From positions 1-7,505 of the forward strand of contig CANGRN010000056.1 in NCBI GenBank assembly GCA_947455695.1: a DNA stretch of 7,505 nt, read 5' to 3'. The first letter of the stretch is position 1, and each line of letters begins with the position of its first letter. The notes under the pieces were generated by a model. It saw only the letters and a list, made by a program, of their open reading frames with translations, was not told where the DNA came from and did not search any database. Below are positions 1 through 4,693 of the stretch, piece by piece. Source of the stretch: Alphaproteobacteria bacterium (GTDB lineage Bacteria; Pseudomonadota; Alphaproteobacteria; Micropepsales; Micropepsaceae). The position numbers and the translations under genes are program-made.

Positions 1-842
1 CGCAACTGGGCGCGGGTCAGCGGCGGCGAGTTCAGCCATTCCACCGCGCCGTTCAGCTCCGGCATGGTGCCCTCGGTCGGAAGATTGCTGCCGGCGACGG
101 CGGTATTTTCCGTCTTGCGACCCAGGCCGACTTTTTCCAGCAGCGATTGCTCCACCCCGGTGGTGCGGGTCAGCGACAACCGGGTGAGAAGGCCGGTATC
201 GAGACCCAGCGCGATGGCGGCGACACCCGCCAACACCAGCAAGCCCAGCACGCGGCGAATCCATTCGCCCGCGCCCAAGGATTGCTTCATGGCGGCGAAC
301 AGCTTGCCGCCGACCAGCAAGGCGGCGGCCAGCGAGGTGGCGGCGCCGGCAGCATAGAAGAGCAGCAGGAGCGTGGTGGATGCGCTGGCGCCCTTGATGG
401 CGGCGCCGGTCAGGATCAGGCCCAGGATCGGGCCGGCGCAGGGCGCCCACAACAGGCCCGTCGCCACGCCCAGCAGCAGCGAGGCGCCGATGCTGCCCTG
501 CCCCGCTTCATTGGCCTGGTTGGAAAGACGTGAGCCCAGCGCCACCAGCGGGCGCGTCAGCCGGTCGGCCAGTGACGGCAGCAAAAGCGTGAGACCAAAC
601 AGGGTCAGCAGCACCATGGCGGCGATGCGGCCCCATTGATTGGCATGCACCGCCCAACTTCCACCTAGGGTCGCCAGGGTGGCGATGGCGGCAAAGGTCA
701 CGGCCATGCCCAGCAGCAGCGGCAGCCCGGAGCGCACAAAGGGCTGATCCGAGCGCGCGAACACAAACGGCAGAACCGGCAGGATGCAGGGACTGAGAAT
801 GGTCAGCACGCCGCCCAGATAGGACAACAGAAACAGGATCAT
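1..842 (-). CDS. dipZ: Cytochrome c biogenesis / thiol-redox membrane protein DipZ (CcdA domain), 3' end outside window
   Basis: This integral inner-membrane protein of the CcdA/DsbD family is predicted to pass electrons from cytoplasmic thioredoxin to periplasmic thiol proteins, which supports cytochrome c maturation and disulfide control. The first 280 codons are visible. The N-terminus has the family motif LSPCILPVLPF (Cys19), and a second motif, LWAPCAGPILG (Cys135), starts the second half; these two cysteines are the expected redox pair in the membrane. Hydrophobic segments lie near residues 2-26, 38-58, 72-90, 118-145, 153-178 and 196-212. After about residue 215 the protein leaves the membrane. 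The visible end, around ELNGAVEWLNSPPLT, resembles the linker before the thioredoxin/TlpA-like domain of long DipZ proteins, so the missing part probably carries that domain. The ATG at 842 is chosen because GGGAG lies 9 bases upstream; an in-frame TAA at about codon -23 limits extension. A plain CcdA is the alternative, but the length and linker favour DipZ. Confidence 0.85.
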   Translation of the reverse strand, partial: MILFLLSYLGGVLTILSPCILPVLPFVFARSDQPFVRSGLPLLLGMAVTFAAIATLATLGGSWAVHANQWGRIAAMVLLTLFGLTLLLPSLADRLTRPLVALGSRLSNQANEAGQGSIGASLLLGVATGLLWAPCAGPILGLILTGAAIKGASASTTLLLLFYAAGAATSLAAALLVGGKLFAAMKQSLGAGEWIRRVLGLLVLAGVAAIALGLDTGLLTRLSLTRTTGVEQSLLEKVGLGRKTENTAVAGSNLPTEGTMPELNGAVEWLNSPPLTRAQL

Positions 843-849
843 GACGTTC

Positions 850-886
850 AACTCCCGCACGGCTTCTAGCACGTCTGCAGGGAGTT
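850..886 (-). promoter_or_regulatory. Hairpin sequestering the dipZ Shine-Dalgarno
   Basis: In the dipZ mRNA sense, AACTCCC pairs perfectly with GGGAGTT. The stem extends by GCA/TGC past a single bulged base, giving about 10 bp around a 16-base loop. The 3' arm (850-859) contains the GGGAG that serves as dipZ ribosome-binding site, 9 bases before the ATG. When folded, the hairpin should hide that site. It lies between the stop of the 51-codon ORF (916) and dipZ, so ribosomes finishing that ORF might influence folding. The pairing is seen directly; the regulatory role is inferred. Confidence 0.45.
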
Positions 887-915
887 CGCTGGCAAGGCGC
901 CGAGGTTACAGCCGC

Positions 916-1071
916 TCAGGCATTGGCGTGGAGGTCGTCGGCCAGGGTGGCCACAGCGGGATCGTCGGCGGGGACCGGCACCACCTTGTCGGGCACCTTG
1001 CCGTCCTTGCCCTGGGACATGGGCATCTCCACCGGAACGGGCGCGGACTTGTCGGCTTTGCCGTCGCTCAT
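916..1071 (-). CDS. Small acidic/proline-valine-rich protein, 51 aa, unknown
   Basis: I do not recognise this ORF. It begins MSDGKADKSAPVPVEM and ends ATLADDLHANA. It is hydrophilic, rich in Asp, Lys, Pro and Val, has no cysteine, no membrane segment and no signal peptide, and is probably mostly disordered. Its support comes from codon use: about 90% of third positions are G or C, as in neighbouring real genes, in a frame that would otherwise have no reason to show this. Its ATG overlaps the TGA of the preceding 33-codon ORF as ATGA, which suggests translational coupling; no strong independent ribosome-binding site is present. It stops 73 bases before dipZ on the same strand, so it is probably in the same transcript. 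A chance ORF in GC-rich DNA remains possible. The same frame stays open further upstream to an ATG at 1209, but that extension looks unlike protein. Confidence 0.5.
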   Translation of the reverse strand: MSDGKADKSAPVPVEMPMSQGKDGKVPDKVVPVPADDPAVATLADDLHANA

Positions 1072-1169
1072 AGCAGACCCGGCGAGGCGGGCCACCACAC
1101 ATGGCGCACCTTGCGCGTTTTGGGGACCGGAGCCCAGAACAAGGCTGCAAGCATGTGAAGGAAATTCAT
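1068..1169 (-). CDS. Very small ORF, 33 aa, hydrophobic then basic, coupled to the next ORF
   Basis: This is a short ORF starting MNFLHMLAALFWAPVP, followed by a basic, tryptophan-containing stretch (KTRKVRHVWWP) and ending PGLL. The ATG at 1169 has a good ribosome-binding site (CGGAG, 5-6 bases upstream). Its TGA overlaps the ATG of the 51-codon ORF (ATGA at 1071-1068). Third-position G/C is only about two thirds, weaker than for true neighbours, so the coding evidence rests on the start site and the overlap. The hydrophobic start could be a short membrane anchor, or the ORF could be a leader peptide whose translation controls the downstream genes. I do not recognise a family. Confidence 0.35.
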   Translation of the reverse strand: MNFLHMLAALFWAPVPKTRKVRHVWWPASPGLL

Positions 1170-1230
1170 GGCGGCTCCGCGCAGTGGGATGTGTGATTAT
1201 CCAATGCACTTCCTGCCCTGCGGTTTCGCC

Positions 1231-1252
1231 TGCCTTTGAAATGCCTTTAAAA
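1231..1252. repeat. Tandem 11-bp repeat, possible operator
   Basis: Two adjacent 11-mers, TGCCTTTGAAA (1231-1241) and TGCCTTTAAAA (1242-1252), differ at one base. Their 11-bp period is close to one helical turn, so two protein subunits would bind the same DNA face. They sit centrally in the divergent intergenic region, where a regulator could act on both directions. The repeat is seen directly; operator function is inferred. Confidence 0.4.
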
Positions 1253-1331
1253 TATCCGGCAAATGCCGCCCAAGCCGGGGTCCGCCATGCCGCATTTGCA
1301 GACCAGGGCGCGGGCGGAACCTCTATAGTTG

Positions 1332-1344
1332 CCCCGACTCGGGG
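1332..1344 (+). promoter_or_regulatory. Short hairpin covering the SD of the first EamA gene
   Basis: CCCCG (1332-1336) and CGGGG (1340-1344) form a perfect 5-bp GC stem with a 3-base loop. The GGGG of the 3' arm is the only Shine-Dalgarno-like sequence before the ATG at 1351, with a 6-base spacer, so the hairpin could lower translation. It is short enough to arise by chance in DNA of this composition. Confidence 0.3.
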
Positions 1345-1350
1345 ATATTC

Positions 1351-2247
1351 ATGTCACCGCAACTTTCCTGGCGCGACGCATTGCTGGCGATGGCGATCGT
1401 GTTCGTCTGGGGCACCAATTTCGTGGTGATCCGGCTGGGGCTGAACGCCTTGCCGCCCCTGTTCTTCGCCACCCTGCGCTTCCTGTTTGTCTTCTTCCCG
1501 GCCGTTTTCTTCCTCAGGAAGCCAAACGTGCCCTGGTCGAACCTTGCCATCTATGGCGTGGCCATCGGCCTGTTCCAGTTCGGCATCCTGTTCATCGCCA
1601 TGCATGGCCGCATCTCGCCGGGGCTGGCGTCGCTGGTGGTGCAGATGCAGGTCTTCTTCACCATCGGGCTTTCCATGCTGCGCACCGGTGAGCGGATCAA
1701 GCCGCACCAGATCGCGGCCTTCGCCCTGGCGCTGGCGGGCATGGGCGTGATCGCGTCGCATAACGGCGACGGCGCGACCCTGGCGGGCGTGGCGCTGGTG
1801 CTGGTGGCGGCGATGGGCTGGGCCTTCGGCAACCAGGCCAGCCGCGAGGCCGGCAAGGTCAACATGCTGGCCTATGTGGTGTGGGCGGCGCTGTTCGCGG
1901 TGCCGCCGCTGCTGGCGCTGTCCTTGGCTCTGGAAGGGCCTGCCGCGATCCTGAATGGCATTGGCCAGGCCACCCCGGTCACCTGGGCGGCGGTCGTCTG
2001 GCAATCGGTCGGCAACACCATGTTCGGCTATGCCTGCTGGGCCTGGCTGTTGTCGCGCTATCCGGCCGCCACGGTGGCGCCCATGTCGCTGCTGGTGCCG
2101 GTGTTCGGCTTTGGCGCCAGCGCCGTCATCCTGCACGAGCCCCTGCCGCTCTGGAAAATCGGTGCCACCTTGCTGATCATGGCCGGGCTGGCGGTGAACC
2201 TGTTGTGGCGGCCGCGCAAAAGCGCCATCCGCGGCGGGGCGGCATGA
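1351..2247 (+). CDS. EamA-family exporter (DMT superfamily), first of a tandem pair
   Basis: This is a 298-residue inner-membrane transporter with two EamA domains (about residues 9-137 and 151-286), each about five membrane helices, which is the full ten-helix DMT layout. The sequence resembles E. coli EamA (YdeD), an exporter of O-acetylserine and cysteine. Shared features include the N-terminal VWGTNFVVIRLGL, LPPLFFATLRF, SPGLASLVVQMQVFFTI, and the C-terminal SRYPAATVAPMSLLVPVFG. Substrate is not certain, because DMT paralogs vary widely. The start is the ATG at 1351, with GGGG 6 bases upstream inside a small hairpin. The TGA overlaps the ATG of the next gene (ATGA), so the two are almost certainly co-transcribed and translationally coupled. 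It is divergent from the dipZ cluster. Confidence 0.9.
   Translation: MSPQLSWRDALLAMAIVFVWGTNFVVIRLGLNALPPLFFATLRFLFVFFPAVFFLRKPNVPWSNLAIYGVAIGLFQFGILFIAMHGRISPGLASLVVQMQVFFTIGLSMLRTGERIKPHQIAAFALALAGMGVIASHNGDGATLAGVALVLVAAMGWAFGNQASREAGKVNMLAYVVWAALFAVPPLLALSLALEGPAAILNGIGQATPVTWAAVVWQSVGNTMFGYACWAWLLSRYPAATVAPMSLLVPVFGFGASAVILHEPLPLWKIGATLLIMAGLAVNLLWRPRKSAIRGGAA
2171..2213 (+). repeat. Near-identical 3' segment shared by the two EamA genes (copy 1)
   Basis: This 43-base stretch in the 3' part of the first exporter gene matches 3100-3142 in the second at 42 of 43 bases, counted by eye. It encodes the last membrane helix and the NLLWRP motif. Silent positions are also conserved, unlike most of the pair. 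Confidence 0.7.
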
Positions 2248-3176
2248 CGTCCAGAACCGCGACGCATCTGTCCACGCGTGATCTGGCATTGGGCGTGCTG
2301 GTCATGTTCATCTGGGGCAGCAATTTCGTGGTGGTGCGCTGGGGCCTGGGCATGCTGCCGCCGCTGCTGATGGCCGGCTTCCGTTTCGCCCTGACCCTGT
2401 TTCCCGCCATCCTGTTTTTCAAGAAGCCCAACGTTTCCTGGGGCAGTCTGTTTCTCTACGGCGCCAGTGTCGGCACGGGACAGTTTGGCCTGCTTTACAT
2501 CGCCATGAACGGCTTCATCTCGCCCGGCGTGGCCTCGCTGGTAATGCAGACCCAGGTGTTCTTCACCATCGCGGTCGCCGCCCAGCGCACGGGCGAGAAG
2601 CCGAAGCTGCATCACCTGCTGGGCCTGTTGCTGGCGGTGGGCGGGATCGCCGTGATCCTGGCGCATAACGGCCAGGGCATCACGCTGACGGGCCTGGCGC
2701 TGACCCTGGGCGGGGCCATGTGCTGGGCCATCAGCAACCAGACAACACGGGAAGCGGCCCGCGCCGCCGCCGCCAGAGGCACCCCGATGAACCCGGTCGC
2801 CTATGTGGTGTGGGCCAGCCTGTTCGCCATGCCAGGCCTGTTGGCCGCATCGCTGCTGCTGGAAGGCCCCACCCGCATCCTGCACGACGTGTCGACGGCA
2901 AGCTGGATCATCTGGCCGACCCTGGTTTGGCAGAGCGCGGCCAACACCCTGTTCGGCTACACCATGTGGGCCTGGCTCTTGTCACGCTATCCCGCCGGCA
3001 CGGTGGCGCCGCTGTCCCTGCTGGTGCCGGTATTCGGCATGGGCGCCTCGACGCTGGTGCTGGGCGAGTCCCTGCCCGCCTGGAAAATCATCGCCTGCCT
3101 GCTGATCATGGGCGGGCTGGCGGTGAACCTGTTGTGGCGGCCCAAGAAGGTCGAACTTCTGGGCGAAGCGTCCTAG
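2244..3176 (+). CDS. EamA-family exporter (DMT superfamily), second of a tandem pair
   Basis: This 310-residue paralog of the preceding gene appears more than half identical by eye along its whole length. It begins MTSRTATHLSTRDLAL and carries the same markers: FIWGSNFVVVRWGL, LPPLLMAGFRF, SPGVASLVMQTQVFFTI, VVWQSAANTLFGY and SRYPAGTVAPLSLLVPVFG. Two EamA domains span about residues 15-145 and 160-300. It differs from the first copy by a longer N-terminus and an insertion of about seven residues, rich in Ala and Arg, between the domains, in the predicted loop after TTREAARAA. The ATG at 2244 overlaps the previous stop by ATGA, with GGGG upstream. A longer reading in this frame (from 1881) overlaps the first exporter gene and is spurious. 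Each copy is full length, so each may work alone. Separate substrates or a heterodimer are both possible. The gene ends 6 bases from the convergent cupin gene. Confidence 0.9.
   Translation: MTSRTATHLSTRDLALGVLVMFIWGSNFVVVRWGLGMLPPLLMAGFRFALTLFPAILFFKKPNVSWGSLFLYGASVGTGQFGLLYIAMNGFISPGVASLVMQTQVFFTIAVAAQRTGEKPKLHHLLGLLLAVGGIAVILAHNGQGITLTGLALTLGGAMCWAISNQTTREAARAAAARGTPMNPVAYVVWASLFAMPGLLAASLLLEGPTRILHDVSTASWIIWPTLVWQSAANTLFGYTMWAWLLSRYPAGTVAPLSLLVPVFGMGASTLVLGESLPAWKIIACLLIMGGLAVNLLWRPKKVELLGEAS
3100..3142 (+). repeat. Near-identical 3' segment shared by the two EamA genes (copy 2)
   Basis: This is the second copy of the 43-base segment at 2171-2213, differing only at one C/G position. The copies are direct repeats 929 bases apart, so recombination between them would delete one gene equivalent and leave a single intact hybrid exporter. 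Confidence 0.7.
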
Positions 3177-3182
3177 CAGCGC

Positions 3183-3680
3183 CTACTTGTGCGTTTTAAA
3201 GGCGATGAAGCGGATGCGCTTGCCCGCCGGGACCAGCATCTGGTGCGGCGTGCCGGCCGGCACGAAGAAGTAATCGCCGGCCCGCATGGTTGCGGTCGCC
3301 CCACCCTTGATGGAGGTGCCACGCTTTTCGCCCGGTGCGGTGTCCTTGGCGTCCACCTGGGTGCCGCCGGTGACGAAATTGGCCTCGCCTTCCTGGACGA
3401 AAAGATTGTCGTTCCAGTCGGCATGGACTTCGGCCTGGCCGTCCTTGTCGCGGATGGTGTTGATGATCTGGTAGCCGTCATGCTTGGACAGCAGGATCTG
3501 GGAATAGAAAGCCCCCGGGGTCATGCCCTTCTTCATGGTCGCTTCCAGTTCCGCACCCGTGACATGGCGCACGGTCTTTTCCGGCGACAGGTTTTCGACG
3601 GCGGTGAACGGGGTCTTGGCGGCGGTCTGGGCCAAGGCGGGGATGGCGGCCAGGACGGCCATAGCGATCAGGATACGCAT
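3183..3680 (-). CDS. Secreted small cupin protein, variant metal ligands
   Basis: This is a 165-residue protein with a Sec signal peptide (MRILIAMAVLAAIPALAQ, probable cleavage after ALA at residue 17), so it is likely periplasmic. A single cupin domain covers about residues 55-160. The first cupin motif reads EVHADWNDNLFVQEGEA and the second AGDYFFVPAGTPHQML. By alignment with the usual HxHxxxE...H ligands the candidates are His86, Asp88, Asp91 and His146: the second His is replaced by Asp and the Glu by Asp. The ATG at 3680 is preferred because AAGGAG lies 7 bases before it; an upstream TTG at 3704 would add eight residues ahead of the signal peptide and lacks a site. It follows a paralogous cupin gene by 20 bases, so the two form an operon. 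Function is unknown; binding or modifying a small molecule is possible. It ends almost against the convergent EamA gene, with no room for a separate terminator. Confidence 0.85.
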   Translation of the reverse strand: MRILIAMAVLAAIPALAQTAAKTPFTAVENLSPEKTVRHVTGAELEATMKKGMTPGAFYSQILLSKHDGYQIINTIRDKDGQAEVHADWNDNLFVQEGEANFVTGGTQVDAKDTAPGEKRGTSIKGGATATMRAGDYFFVPAGTPHQMLVPAGKRIRFIAFKTHK

Positions 3681-3700
3681 GCGAGAACTCCTTTGGGGCT

Positions 3701-4198
3701 TCAAACCCGCTGCTTGAAGATCAGGTAGGTAAAGGTGTGGCCCGGCGTGGCCGTGAAGATGTGCGGCATGCCGGGCGGGATCACCAGCCGGTCGCCAGGC
3801 TTCAGGATCTGGAATTTGCCGCCCACCAGCTTGCCGCCGCGGATCTCGCCCAGGCCGGAATCGGTGCCGCCTTCCTGGGTGCCGCCATAGGTGATGGAGC
3901 CTTCGCCCTCCAGCACATGGATGTAATCGTACCAGTGGTTATGGGCCTCGGCGTTGGTGTTGATGACCCGTGTGACATATTCGATGAAGTAGTTTTCGTG
4001 ATCGATCACGATCTTGGACTGGGGCTTGCCGTCGGTGCGGTGGGTCATCGCCGCCACATCGGCCGCCGGCTGGTAGACAAAGGCGTCAAAGCCGGTGGTG
4101 TGCGGCGCAGCAGGCGCCGGCGCCCCCTGGGTCTGGGCCGAAGCCGCCAGAGGCAAAGCCGCCAGAGCGGCCACGATCAGAAGGCGATGAAAGGTCAT
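3701..4198 (-). CDS. Secreted small cupin protein, first of a tandem pair
   Basis: This is a 165-residue protein with a clear Sec signal peptide (MTFHRLLIVAALAALPLAAS, probable cleavage ASA/QT after residue 21), followed by an Ala/Pro-rich linker to about residue 35. The cupin domain runs from about 65 to 162. Motif 1 is AHNHWYDYIHVLEGEG and motif 2 is PGDRLVIPPGMPHIF, giving candidate metal ligands His86, His88, Asp91 and His146 (Asp in place of the usual Glu). The paralog downstream has the same residue numbers, the same conserved Trp after the ligand pair, and a shared GGTQ...GE.RG loop, so the pair arose by duplication. The ATG at 4198 has AAGGGGG about 6 bases upstream. The protein is probably periplasmic. 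I cannot assign a reaction; many small cupins are metal-dependent dioxygenases, isomerases or sugar binders, and some only bind. Confidence 0.85.
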   Translation of the reverse strand: MTFHRLLIVAALAALPLAASAQTQGAPAPAAPHTTGFDAFVYQPAADVAAMTHRTDGKPQSKIVIDHENYFIEYVTRVINTNAEAHNHWYDYIHVLEGEGSITYGGTQEGGTDSGLGEIRGGKLVGGKFQILKPGDRLVIPPGMPHIFTATPGHTFTYLIFKQRV

Positions 4199-4260
4199 GT
4201 GCGTCCCCCTTGTTATATTTTGGGGAACTCTAGCCGGGCCCTGAACAAAAGGAAGGCCCC
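4199..4260 (-). promoter_or_regulatory. Upstream region of the cupin operon
   Basis: This 62-base gap between the H1-like gene's terminator and the cupin start should hold the cupin promoter. A TATAAC hexamer (4217-4212) is present but lies too close to the start to leave room for the ribosome-binding site in the transcript. No -35/-10 pair with standard spacing is convincing. Confidence 0.3.
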
Positions 4261-4296
4261 AAAAGAAAGAGGCGCCGCCCAGGGGGCAGCGCCTCT
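4261..4296 (-). terminator. Rho-independent terminator of the H1-like gene
   Basis: In transcript sense, AGAGGCGC pairs with GCGCCTCT over 8 bp (4296-4289 with 4275-4268). After one mismatch an inner GCCC/GGGC helix closes a 3-base loop. The stem is followed directly by TTTCTTTT. It lies 19 bases past the stop of the H1-like gene and separates it from the cupin operon. Confidence 0.88.
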
Positions 4297-4315
4297 GACC
4301 GTATGCAAGCCAAAA

Positions 4316-4534
4316 CTACTTCTTTTTGGACTTCTTCTTGGCCTTCTTGACGGCCTTTTTGGCGGTCTTCTTGGCCTTGGTGACGACCTTCTTGGCGGCC
4401 TTCACGACCTTGGCCTTCTTGGCCTTCTTCTTTTTCTTCTTCTTGGCCGGTGCGGTAACCCCACTGAACAGACCCGCAACCGCGGCTTCCAGTTCGGCGG
4501 CGCGTGCGGCCAGCTTGCTCTTCTTCTTTGCCAT
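4316..4534 (-). CDS. Lysine-rich histone H1-like protein, 72 aa
   Basis: This small, extremely basic protein has about 30 lysines in 72 residues. The first 30 residues (MAKKKSKLAARAAELEAAV, then AGLFSGVTAPA) hold a short Ala-rich amphipathic helix. The rest is a lysine/alanine/valine tail with KKAKK, AAKK and TAKK units, like the C-terminal tail of eukaryotic H1 and of bacterial H1-like proteins. Such tails bind DNA or RNA through charge, so a nucleoid- or ribosome-associated role is likely but not proven. The ATG has an excellent ribosome-binding site (GAGGAG, 7 bases upstream). It has its own terminator downstream, and the rpsA terminator lies upstream, so it is a separate unit despite lying next to rpsA. 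The coding DNA is a long purine-rich run of AAG/AAA codons, prone to length change. Low complexity means homology searches would be unreliable. Confidence 0.85.
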   Translation of the reverse strand: MAKKKSKLAARAAELEAAVAGLFSGVTAPAKKKKKKKAKKAKVVKAAKKVVTKAKKTAKKAVKKAKKKSKKK

Positions 4535-4642
4535 GACTCAACTCCTCATCAGTGATGTGGGTGAATTGCTAGAGTGATTCTGAAAAACCCCCAACCTTTG
4601 TCTGTACGCTTCAGTGCCCTTTTGGGTTCACGGCGGCCAAAC
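4535..4642 (-). promoter_or_regulatory. Upstream region of the H1-like gene
   Basis: This 108-base stretch lies between the rpsA terminator and the H1-like start and must contain its promoter if the gene is independent. TTGGGG followed 17 bases later by TAGCAA is the only pair with correct spacing that I see, and it matches consensus poorly. The GAGGAG ribosome-binding site is at its downstream end. Confidence 0.3.
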
Positions 4643-4669
4643 AAAAAGGGCGCGGATTGCTCCGCGCCC
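4643..4669 (-). terminator. Rho-independent terminator of the aroA-cmk-rpsA operon
   Basis: In transcript sense, GGGCGCGGA pairs perfectly with TCCGCGCCC: 9 bp, almost all GC, around a 4-base loop (4669-4661 with 4656-4648). It is followed by TTTTTGTTT. It begins 24 bases after the rpsA stop. Confidence 0.92.
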
Positions 4670-4693
4670 CTGTTGTTGCGATGCCGGTAAGGA

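Larger units (their letters stand above)
1170..1350. promoter_or_regulatory. Divergent intergenic region between the dipZ cluster and the EamA pair
   Basis: This 181-base region must hold the promoters for both the leftward small-ORF/dipZ transcript and the rightward exporter transcript. It includes an AT-rich island (about 1231-1256) in otherwise GC-rich DNA. A GATAAT-like hexamer on the minus strand lies near 1197-1202, and TATAGT lies on the plus strand at 1324-1329. Neither has a convincing -35 hexamer at 16-18 bases, so I do not call exact promoters. Confidence 0.5.

Noticed and set aside
64..639. Plus-strand open frames opposite dipZ
   Set aside because: The minus strand encodes a clear CcdA-type membrane protein across the whole stretch.
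1296..1329. TTGCAG ... TATAGT as a sigma-70-type promoter for the EamA genes
   Set aside because: The spacer is 22 bases, too long for a standard promoter.
923..1429. 168-codon plus-strand open frame across the intergenic region
   Set aside because: It runs into the start of the EamA gene in another frame, has no domain, and its strand lacks coding-type third-position bias where the 51-codon ORF has it.
1881..2243. Upstream extension of the second EamA gene
   Set aside because: It overlaps the first EamA gene and does not look like a transporter; the ATG at 2244 matches the family start and gives an ATGA junction.
1354..2885. Long minus-strand open frames opposite the EamA genes
   Set aside because: Gln/His/Arg-rich shadow translations of well-supported membrane proteins on the other strand.
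3681..3704. TTG start for the second cupin gene
   Set aside because: It adds eight residues before a good signal peptide, while AAGGAG sits correctly for the ATG at 3680.
4326..4577. Plus-strand open frame rich in Phe/Leu opposite the H1-like gene
   Set aside because: It is the complement of the lysine-codon run; it looks like a membrane protein only because AAG reads CTT in reverse.
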